DNA of 5,011 nucleotides from CAZGSV01 sp964528605. GTDB lineage: Bacteria; Armatimonadota; Zipacnadia; CAZGSV01. The stretch is from contig CAZGSV010000165.1 of assembly GCA_964528605.1 (NCBI GenBank), positions 1-5,011 on the forward strand. Direction: 5' to 3'. The notes under the pieces were generated by a model that was given only the letters and a program-made list of their open reading frames with translations, made no database searches and was not told where the DNA came from. This document shows positions 1 to 5,011 of this stretch, piece after piece. A program made the translations under genes and the position numbers. How positions within the stretch are numbered: position 1 is the first letter of the stretch; the number at the start of each line of letters is the position of its first letter.

Positions 1-1270
<1,270 letters not shown>

Positions 1271-1365
1271 TTCACCACCTTTCGCAGCACCATGCTGCAA
1301 GGCCAGCGCAACGCGGACTCTTCAGTTTCCCCCCTGCCGCCCCCCGGCGCGCAGGGGTCCCTTTT
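1271..1365 (+). other. 23S-5S spacer with two hairpins
   Basis: The spacer contains no tRNA. It holds a perfect 6-bp stem with a 3-base loop (GCAGCA 1284-1289, TGCTGC 1293-1298). It also holds a stronger GC-rich stem (CCCCTGC 1331-1337 pairing with GCAGGGG 1351-1357) that ends eight bases before the 5S. Such structures in rRNA spacers are usually processing signals for RNases during maturation of 23S and 5S. That role is inferred here from position only. A terminator is unlikely because the 5S follows directly. Confidence 0.5.
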
Positions 1366-1481
1366 CCCGGTGGCTCTAGCGGAGGGGAAACACCCGTTCC
1401 CATTCCGAACACGGCAGTTAAGCCCTCCAGCGCCGATGGTACTGCCCTGGCAACGGGGTGGGAGAGTAGGTCGCCGCCGGG
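1366..1481 (+). rRNA. rrf: 5S ribosomal RNA
   Basis: This is a complete 116-base 5S rRNA of the large subunit, downstream of 23S in the usual operon order. The ends are set by helix I: CCCGGTGGC at 1366-1374 pairs with GCCGCCGGG at 1473-1481 (one G-U pair). The helix II strands (GGAGGG near 1381-1386 with CCCTCC 1423-1428), the loop C signature CCGAAC (1405-1410), the GCCGATGGTA segment (1432-1441) and GGGAGAGTAGG (1460-1470) are all present. A TTTT run follows directly at 1482-1485, so helix I plus the T-run might assist transcript ending, but no separate strong terminator hairpin is seen. The 3' half and its flank are repeated at 2174-2238. Confidence 0.96.
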
Positions 1482-1494
1482 TTTTCCTTGTACC
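1432..1494 (+). repeat. Direct repeat, left copy (3' half of 5S plus flank)
   Basis: Bases 1432-1485 are identical, over 54 positions, to 2174-2227. With one extra T in each of two T-runs in the other copy, the match continues to 1494 (right copy ends 2238). The repeat starts inside the 5S at GCCGATGG and runs past its 3' end. This left copy lies in the intact 5S. The two copies bracket hicBA at a spacing of 742 bp, which recalls either a tandem duplication or attachment-site-like repeats at the ends of an inserted element. Confidence 0.95.
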
Positions 1495-1537
1495 CGCACT
1501 GTGCACCCAACGAACCGAGCCAGACGCCGCGCGGAGA

Positions 1538-1552
1538 GGGAACCCGCTTCCC
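1538..1552. promoter_or_regulatory. Small inverted repeat upstream of hicB (possible operator)
   Basis: GGGAA (1538-1542) and TTCCC (1548-1552) form a perfect inverted repeat around a 5-base centre. Weaker outer pairing extends to 1531-1555. It lies just upstream of the candidate hicBA promoter, where a repressor could bind. Toxin-antitoxin operons are often repressed by their own complex. However, this HicB lacks a visible DNA-binding domain, so the operator role is a guess. The repeat could equally be chance in GC-rich DNA. Confidence 0.22.
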
Positions 1553-1575
1553 CGCTGGCGTCGGCACCCCTCGGC

Positions 1576-1584
1576 TGCTAAACT
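1576..1584 (+). promoter_or_regulatory. Candidate hicBA promoter, extended -10
   Basis: TGCTAAACT combines a TGN extension with TAAACT, which matches the sigma-70 -10 consensus at four of six bases. No convincing -35 is found at 16-18 bp upstream, as is common for extended -10 promoters. Transcription would begin near 1590. That leaves a very short leader whose first bases carry GAGGTG (1591-1596), the ribosome binding site, ten bases before the hicB ATG at 1607. A closely similar TGCTAGACT occurs at 2753-2761. Confidence 0.4.
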
Positions 1585-1606
1585 GAAACAGAGGTGCCCG
1601 TCGGCA

Positions 1607-1822
1607 ATGAAGAAGATCGTGGTCACGCTTGAGTCTGACACAACCGGGTATCACGTCTACAGCCCTGATTTCCCCGGCTGCCACAGCCAGGGCGAGAACG
1701 AGGTCGAGGCTTTGCGCAACTTCGCGGAGGCCCTCGAGGGCTGGCTCAAGGTAGACGTCGAGGTGGAAGTCAACGCCTCCTTTCCTGAGGCGCCTGCCAC
1801 TCCACAGCCTGTGTCGCGTTGA
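1607..1822 (+). CDS. hicB: HicB-family antitoxin
   Basis: This 71-residue protein has the compact RNase-H-like core of HicB antitoxins. A first strand (residues 2-9, KKIVVTLE) leads to the GYHVYSPDFPGCHSQGE stretch (14-30), which carries the family's PDFPGCHSQG signature. An amphipathic helix follows (EVEALRNFAEALEGWL, 32-47). HicB antitoxins bind and block the HicA mRNA interferase in the cytoplasm. The ATG at 1607 is chosen because GAGGTG (1591-1596) is correctly spaced and because the family core begins right there; the longer frame open from 1235 runs through rRNA. The protein ends soon after the core with a Pro/Glu-rich tail and has no ribbon-helix-helix or helix-turn-helix domain, so it may not autoregulate by DNA binding. 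It precedes the toxin gene, the reverse of the classic hicAB order, and overlaps it by TTGA. The family call is firm from motif recognition; activity is inferred. Confidence 0.88.
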   Translation: MKKIVVTLESDTTGYHVYSPDFPGCHSQGENEVEALRNFAEALEGWLKVDVEVEVNASFPEAPATPQPVSR

Positions 1823-2043
1823 GAACCCGCCTGCCGCGCGACCTGTCGGGCAGAGAGGCGCTCCGTGTTTTGCTGAAGGCGGGATTTCGGCTCGTGAGGC
1901 AGACCGCGTCCCACGTGCAGTTGGTGAAAGGCCAGAGGAAACTGTCGTTGCCCATGCACCGGACCCTTGGCACCGGCCTGCTGCGTGCCCTTATCCGCGA
2001 CGCAGGAATGACCCCGGAGGAGTTCGTCTCGTTCCTGTCGTAG
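1819..2043 (+). CDS. hicA: HicA-family mRNA interferase toxin
   Basis: This 74-residue protein fits the YcfA/HicA family, small double-stranded-RNA-binding-like proteins that cleave mRNA. It shows the expected order: helix 1 (SGREALRVLLKAGF, 10-23), the strand RLVRQTASHVQLVKG (24-38) with the presumed catalytic His32 in the A-S-H motif, the strand RKLSLPMHRTL (40-50), and the closing helix GTGLLRALIRDAGMTPEEFVSFL (51-73). Family members usually have GSH, so Ala replaces Gly here. Translation most likely begins at the TTG at 1819, whose bases overlap the hicB stop (TTGA). This gives termination-reinitiation coupling that keeps toxin output tied to antitoxin; no independent Shine-Dalgarno is needed or obvious. 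The next in-frame ATG (1954-1956) would lose the catalytic histidine. All core elements are present, so the toxin appears intact. Confidence 0.88.
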   Translation: MRTRLPRDLSGREALRVLLKAGFRLVRQTASHVQLVKGQRKLSLPMHRTLGTGLLRALIRDAGMTPEEFVSFLS

Positions 2044-2064
2044 CGCTGTAGCACCAGCCACACG

Positions 2065-2088
2065 GCCGGCCCCTCCCTGGGGCTCGGC
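2065..2088 (+). terminator. Hairpin after hicA, possible weak terminator
   Basis: GCCGGCCCC (2065-2073) pairs with GGGGC (2079-2083) and CGGC (2085-2088) around a TCCCT loop, with T2084 bulged, giving nine base pairs. It lies 22 bases after the hicA stop, so it could end the hicBA transcript. No T-run follows, so intrinsic termination would be weak. Its right arm also occupies the place where the 5' strand of helix I of the degenerate 5S should begin. Confidence 0.35.
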
Positions 2089-2102
2089 AGCCAATGGCGA
2101 CG

Positions 2103-2223
2103 GGGGAAACGCCCATTCCTATTGGCAACACCGCAATCAAGCCCTTCCACGCCCTTCGGTGCGCTCAGGACAGGCCGATGGTACTGCCCTGGCAACGGGG
2201 TGGGAGAGTAGGTCGCCGCCGGG
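2103..2223 (+). pseudogene. Degenerate second 5S rRNA copy with internal insert
   Basis: Two blocks align to the intact 5S. Block one, 2103-2144, matches 1384-1425 without gaps at 33 of 42 positions. Block two, 2174-2223, matches 1432-1481 perfectly. A net 23 bases are inserted between them. The copy should not fold as 5S. The 5' strand of helix I is absent, since the bases around 2085-2102 do not resemble CCCGGTGGC. The loop C signature CCGAAC reads GGCAAC (2124-2129). The helix III strands no longer pair well, and the insert falls at the helix II/loop A junction. No second 23S accompanies it. It is best called a 5S pseudogene or remnant; a small RNA role cannot be excluded. Confidence 0.88.
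2153..2173 (+). repeat. Short insert in the 5S remnant, dispersed-repeat-like
   Basis: About 21 bases (CCTTCGGTGCG then CTCAGGACAG) interrupt the 5S remnant exactly where perfect identity to the intact 5S begins. From memory, the CTTCG...GCTCAGGACAG pattern resembles short dispersed repeats seen in many copies in several environmental bacterial genomes. This window holds only one copy, so dispersal cannot be shown here. The exact edges are uncertain by a few bases. Confidence 0.45.
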
Positions 2224-2238
2224 TTTTTCCTTTGTACC
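2174..2238 (+). repeat. Direct repeat, right copy (3' half of 5S plus flank)
   Basis: This is the partner of the repeat at 1432-1494: 54 identical bases (2174-2227), then two single-T length differences up to GTACC at 2238. The match continues beyond the 3' end of 5S into spacer DNA. The duplicated unit was therefore chromosomal DNA, not a reverse-transcribed mature 5S RNA. Confidence 0.95.
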
Positions 2239-2303
2239 ACCCCCAGCCGGCCACGGGGCGCAGCCCTTGCGGGTTCTGCCGACGCCGGGCCTTTCATCAC
2301 TAG

Positions 2304-2325
2304 GGGCGGGCCGCCGTGCCCGCCC
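2304..2325. repeat. Perfect GC-rich inverted repeat, REP-like or terminator
   Basis: GGGCGGGC (2304-2311) and GCCCGCCC (2318-2325) form an uninterrupted 8-bp GC stem around a CGCCGT loop. No T-run follows (GGCCCCTTCCGTTT). It may be a repetitive extragenic palindrome or a transcription stop for read-through from the rRNA/hicBA side. The GTG at 2316, the first formal start of the downstream reading frame, lies inside this structure and is therefore a poor start candidate. Confidence 0.5.
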
Positions 2326-2670
2326 GGCCCCTTCCGTTTCCGCGCACCCCACGGTCGCCTCAGGCGGGCCGCCTGCTCTACTGCGCCGACCACGAGTACC
2401 GCACCGACTTCGAAGACGAGGTCCTCCGCCTTTACCTCGACTGGCAGGTCGAGATGGAGATGTTCCACCGCGAGGTAATGGAGGAAATCCGGGAGGGCCG
2501 CTTCCTTGCCAAACCGCGATCTGCTCCGCGCCTGGATGGTGCAAATGCGGAACCGGCTGCTCCATCGTCACTGGGACGTCACGCCTTCCCAGATGTTCGC
2601 GTTCCTCCCGGCGCGCCTGGCTGACTTCCAGCGTTTTGCGGAGCCCATCGTGTCCGGCTACTCGCTTTGA
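2316..2670 (+). pseudogene. Frameshifted hypothetical protein, family not recognised
   Basis: I do not recognise this protein. Frame one encodes an acidic, helix-prone stretch (about 2382-2510) including RTDFEDEVLRLYLDWQVEME and FHREVMEEIREGRFLA. Its continuation past 2511 is low-complexity and looks out of frame. If one A of AAA at 2511-2513 is skipped, the other frame continues smoothly as NRDLLRAWMVQMRNRLLHRH, then a tail containing PSQMFAFLPARLADFQRF, to a TGA at 2668-2670. Joined, the product is about 117 residues, soluble, with no signal peptide or membrane segment. The GTG at 2316 sits in a hairpin. An ATG at 2454 is a plausible internal start, and the true start may have been lost upstream. 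Alternatively the second part is a separate 54-codon frame starting at TTG 2506 behind GGAGGG (2492-2497). A sequencing error of one base would also explain the pattern. Confidence 0.45.
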
Positions 2671-2752
2671 CGCCACGGCCACGCCTGCGTGAGCCGAGTC
2701 AGTCTCGGAGGGACACCCCGCGCGTAGCGACGTGTTGGGGCACTGCGTTCCC

Positions 2753-2761
2753 TGCTAGACT
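2753..2761 (+). promoter_or_regulatory. Candidate extended -10 upstream of the deacetylase-like gene
   Basis: TGCTAGACT has the same layout as the TGCTAAACT before hicB (TGN plus a four-of-six -10). A weak TTGGGG lies at 2735-2740, spaced only 15 bp. If used, the transcript would carry a leader of about 130 bases before the ATG at 2901. Apart from this element, I see no gene in 2671-2900. The open frame there (2667-2894) is Arg/Pro-rich, without a ribosome binding site, and resembles chance GC-rich coding. Confidence 0.3.
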
Positions 2762-2900
2762 TGCCGCGAGATTCAACCGGGGAACCGGCGCGAACCGTCC
2801 GCCCCGTAGGTCGCCCTTCCCTCGGCTGCGGGCGGGCGCGAGGCGAGTGTTGATGGGCTACTGCGACGCTCGGCCGGTACCCACTGGAGGTTGATCGCGG

Positions 2901-4592
2901 ATGATCCGAGTTGCCCAAAAGGTCGTCGGCATCGCCGGCATGCCCTGCGCGTTGCGTGTCTGGGGCAAAGGACGCGTGCGGGTAAGGGTCGCATCCTGGC
3001 CTTCCATCGTCTCGCCCCTGGCTGCTGAGGCAGTCGGAGACAACCAGGCCGCGCTGGCGTTCGAGTGCCGGAGCGTCGGCTCCGGGCGCATTGAGTTGGA
3101 GGTCGAGGACGCGCAGCAGCGGCTGCAGGTGCCCGTGGCGGCGCGTGTTTTCCGCAACAAGGAGTTCTTCGTCTGCCTAGTGCAATCGAGCAACGTGCAC
3201 GTGGGCTGGGACCCTCGGCCCACCGCTCAGTACTTCGACGGGCAACTCGTCACCTTCGACACCGAGGAGGGCTACCACGCCTTTCAGCACGCGCGCCGAG
3301 TGGAGGGCATATTCCACGGGGCCGGCAAGCCCGTCACTTGGCTCATTGACGAGACGGTGGCGCGCGAGAACGCCCCTCTGTTCCGCGACTGGCACTGGCG
3401 TTTCGGGGACGACTACGCCCTACTGCCCCGCTCCTACTTCTACCAGAACAAACGCAACCTCAACCTCCAGATGACTGCCGAAGCCGTGACCGAGTTGCTC
3501 GCGGCCCTGCGCGCTCAGGCGGAAGCAGCCTTTGCCGCCGTAGGTCATCCCTATCGCACCCGCGTGGCCGCCGCGGACCAGTGGGTCGGCGCCGTCGGTA
3601 GCAACTTCGTCCTGGCCGCCAACGCCCTGCAACTCGAGGGCTTTTGGGGCATCGGCTACGACCACCGCGAGTGCGATACCAGCATGTATCATCGCGGCAC
3701 GCCCTGGGATGTCTACAAGCCCAACCCGCGCAACTTCCGCTGCCCGCGCGCCCAGGGGCGGCTGTGGTGCTTCCAATGGACGACGCGCGACATCCTCAAC
3801 ACGCTCGCCTTCTCGCCCAATGGCTCCACCGTCTTCAGCACCGACCCCGACGACGTGCGCCACAACCTCATCGCCGACTTCCAGCCCGACTACTACCTGC
3901 GCCTGCTGCGCGAATACCAGCGCAACATGAAGTGGAACGACTTCTTCGTCTTCTTGCTGCACCAGGAAGACCACGACTCCCACATCGAGAAGAGCAACGA
4001 CGTCCTGCGCACCTTCATCGGCCAGATCCAGGACGACGCCTCGCTCACCTTCGCCACGCTCGAGGAAGTGTCCGCCTGGCTGAATCTGAAGTACGGCCCG
4101 AACGAGCATCCGCGCCAGGTGATCGAGATGCAGGACCCGCTCACCTGCCGCGACCTGATGCGCGAGGCCTCGCGCGCGGGCAGGGCGGCACCCATGTTCG
4201 CCGAGAACTCGGAATGGGGCCAATACGGCACGCACCTCGGCTACTACGGCCCGGATGCCATGTGGATAGCCCGCGAGCCTGAGCCCGTGCCGGCCATCCT
4301 TTACGACTACACCAAGGCCGACATCTACCCCTTCGCCCAAGACGGCGAGTATCCTCAGGAGAGGACCCCTGAGATACGCGGCCTGCGCGTGGAAGCGGGC
4401 GTCGGCGGGGCGATACTCCATTTCGACTCCTCCGACGCCGCGGAGAACCTGCCGCTCGTCATCTGGCATCCCAGCGAGGCAGTTAGGGCGCTGCTCCCAG
4501 CCTACGTCGAGGCTGACGCCGCGGTGGTCGTGCGGATACCGCGGGTGAGCGCGGGCAAGAACGTACTCGAGTTGCGCGCGCGCAAACGCTGA
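2901..4592 (+). CDS. Divergent glycoside hydrolase/deacetylase-like barrel protein
   Basis: This 563-residue protein appears to have three parts. Residues 1-95 are strand-rich and Ig-like. Residues 110-395 resemble the polysaccharide deacetylase/glycoside hydrolase (beta/alpha) barrel. Residues 460-563 form a second strand-rich domain. In the barrel, LVTFDTEEGY (116-125) sits where deacetylases place their first acidic motif. VTWLIDETV (145-153) matches the strand before the metal-site loop. FWGIGYDHRECD (248-259) and FFVFLLHQEDHDSH (348-361) supply Asp and His residues on strand ends. LTFATLEEVSAWL (382-394) is the typical last element. The classical HxxxH metal motif after the second strand is not seen, so substrate and activity (polysaccharide deacetylation, glycoside hydrolysis or neither) are open. 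No signal peptide or membrane helix is visible, suggesting a cytoplasmic protein. The ATG start follows GGAGG (2886-2890) at ten bases. The family assignment rests on fold-level pattern recognition and is moderate. Confidence 0.6.
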   Translation: MIRVAQKVVGIAGMPCALRVWGKGRVRVRVASWPSIVSPLAAEAVGDNQAALAFECRSVGSGRIELEVEDAQQRLQVPVAARVFRNKEFFVCLVQSSNVHVGWDPRPTAQYFDGQLVTFDTEEGYHAFQHARRVEGIFHGAGKPVTWLIDETVARENAPLFRDWHWRFGDDYALLPRSYFYQNKRNLNLQMTAEAVTELLAALRAQAEAAFAAVGHPYRTRVAAADQWVGAVGSNFVLAANALQLEGFWGIGYDHRECDTSMYHRGTPWDVYKPNPRNFRCPRAQGRLWCFQWTTRDILNTLAFSPNGSTVFSTDPDDVRHNLIADFQPDYYLRLLREYQRNMKWNDFFVFLLHQEDHDSHIEKSNDVLRTFIGQIQDDASLTFATLEEVSAWLNLKYGPNEHPRQVIEMQDPLTCRDLMREASRAGRAAPMFAENSEWGQYGTHLGYYGPDAMWIAREPEPVPAILYDYTKADIYPFAQDGEYPQERTPEIRGLRVEAGVGGAILHFDSSDAAENLPLVIWHPSEAVRALLPAYVEADAAVVVRIPRVSAGKNVLELRARKR

Positions 4593-4619
4593 TCGCCCCG
4601 CCCGGGGCCCGGCCGATCA

Positions 4620-4649
4620 TTGACCGGGGTGATAAAGCAGCCGTAGAGT
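4620..4649 (+). promoter_or_regulatory. Candidate sigma-70 promoter for the GT-C/TPR-like gene
   Basis: TTGACC (4620-4625) matches the -35 consensus at five of six bases. TAGAGT (4644-4649) matches the -10 at four of six, with an 18-bp spacer. Transcription would start near 4656, leaving a leader of about 55 bases before the TTG at 4711. This is the best promoter match in the window and suggests the last gene is transcribed separately from the deacetylase-like gene. Confidence 0.5.
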
Positions 4650-4678
4650 ACCATTGTAGTGACTAGGAGGCCCGAACT

Positions 4679-4705
4679 CGGAGGCGCCTTCGCTCCGGTG
4701 GAGGT
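4679..4705 (+). promoter_or_regulatory. Leader hairpin and ribosome binding site that sets the TTG start
   Basis: CGGAG (4679-4683) plus CG (4685-4686) pairs with CG (4691-4692) plus CTCCG (4693-4697) around a CCTT loop, with G4684 bulged. The strong Shine-Dalgarno GGAGGT follows at 4700-4705, five bases before the TTG at 4711. This spacing decides in favour of TTG, since no in-frame ATG or GTG is equally well placed. Control by the hairpin is possible but not shown. Confidence 0.5.
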
Positions 4706-4710
4706 CTGTT

Positions 4711-5011
4711 TTGGCGAACAGGACGGGTAAGCAGAAGCGCAAGGGCGGGCGCGCGGGCACCCCGGCGCCTCGACCCGCAGAGGCCACAACCGCCGGACGT
4801 CGCAGCGACGCACGCACACGCCTAAGCCTGCTCCTGCCGGCGTTGGTCTTTTGCCTGGGAATCCTGGCCTTTCTGCCCACGCTGCGCAACGGATTCGTGT
4901 GGGACGACCAATACGTCGTGAAGGACAACGCTCTCATTCGCGACGTCAGAAACATCCCTCGGTTCTTCACCGAGCCGTTCGGTGTGGATCCCTCGTCACC
5001 TCATACCAAGT
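4711..5011 (+). CDS. Membrane GT-C/TPR-type protein, N-terminal part (partial)
   Basis: One hundred codons are visible before the window ends. Residues 1-37 are basic and disordered-looking (KQKRKGGRAG and further Arg residues), consistent with a cytoplasmic tail under the positive-inside rule. Residues 38-58 (LSLLLPALVFCLGILAFLPTL) form a transmembrane helix. Then comes RNGFVWDDQYVVKDNALI (59-76), with adjacent Asp65-Asp66 just after the helix. In GT-C glycosyltransferases, acidic residues in the first extracytoplasmic loop are catalytic. The segment up to IPRFFTEPF (82-90) closely recalls bacterial multi-pass proteins with C-terminal TPR repeats related to the TMTC O-mannosyltransferases. 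From family knowledge, such proteins would transfer a sugar from a lipid carrier outside the membrane. The TPR part and further helices lie beyond the window, so function is inferred. The TTG start is supported by GGAGGT at 4700-4705. Confidence 0.72.
   Translation, partial: MANRTGKQKRKGGRAGTPAPRPAEATTAGRRSDARTRLSLLLPALVFCLGILAFLPTLRNGFVWDDQYVVKDNALIRDVRNIPRFFTEPFGVDPSSPHTK

Noticed and set aside
1271..1606. Possible tRNA gene or CRISPR array around 5S
   Set aside because: No cloverleaf arms, TTCGA-type T-loop with acceptor stem, or regularly spaced repeats are visible.
2137..2692. Long frames on both strands across the 5S remnant and hypothetical gene (2137-2682 minus, 2159-2692 plus)
   Set aside because: They run through 5S-derived sequence and a palindrome, with Pro/Arg/Gly-rich composition typical of GC-rich noncoding frames.
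3644..4282. 212-codon plus-strand frame inside the same gene
   Set aside because: It is a shadow in another frame, rich in Arg/Pro/Ala/His and without domain-like pattern.
3420..4469. 349-codon minus-strand frame opposite the deacetylase-like gene
   Set aside because: It is a GC-rich shadow frame with repetitive Val/Gly/Ala/Glu composition. The plus-strand frame has coherent motifs and a ribosome binding site.
4591..4618. GC-rich inverted repeat (GATCG...CGATC) right after the deacetylase-like gene as a terminator
   Set aside because: Only the outer five pairs are clean, the inner part needs a bulge, and no T-run follows. Evidence is too weak to list.

Overview
The window is a GC-rich bacterial chromosome segment. 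It opens with the 3' part of a 23S rRNA gene (1 to about 1270) and an intact 5S rRNA gene (1366-1481), which form the tail of an rRNA operon. Protein-coding accessory DNA follows. No lineage-defining protein is present. The rRNA is clearly bacterial, with a normal peptidyl-transferase ring and A2058/A2059 unchanged. It nevertheless departs from the usual consensus in three functional loops: the H69 loop, the A-loop (H92) and the sarcin-ricin loop (H95). Together with the GC-rich genes, this suggests a poorly sampled bacterial phylum. I cannot name it.

Region by region: (1) 23S and 5S rRNA, with a spacer holding two hairpins and no tRNA. (2) A compact toxin-antitoxin pair, hicB (1607-1822) and hicA (1819-2043), in antitoxin-first order. 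The genes overlap by four bases, and hicA starts with TTG. (3) A second, broken 5S copy (about 2103-2223). Its 3' half is identical to the first 5S over 54 bp. Its 5' half is only about 79% similar, and the two halves are separated by a short insert. The hicBA pair is therefore bracketed by direct repeats of the 5S 3' half, spaced 742 bp apart. (4) A strong perfect hairpin (2304-2325) and a short hypothetical reading frame (2316-2670) that makes sense only if one base is skipped near 2511. (5) A 563-residue protein (2901-4592) that looks like a divergent member of the glycoside hydrolase/deacetylase barrel group. (6) A good candidate promoter (4620-4649) and the first 100 codons of a membrane protein (4711 to the window end). 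This last gene resembles large GT-C-type proteins with C-terminal TPR repeats, which are thought to be glycosyltransferases.

How the parts relate: the rRNA genes serve translation, and HicA-type toxins are mRNA interferases that act on the same process. The physical link between the rRNA operon and hicBA is probably a product of insertion or duplication at the 5S gene, not a functional operon. The deacetylase-like and GT-C-like genes both point to carbohydrate or cell-surface work, but the second has its own apparent promoter. The most unusual content is the pattern of 23S loop substitutions and the 5S-hicBA-5S' structure.
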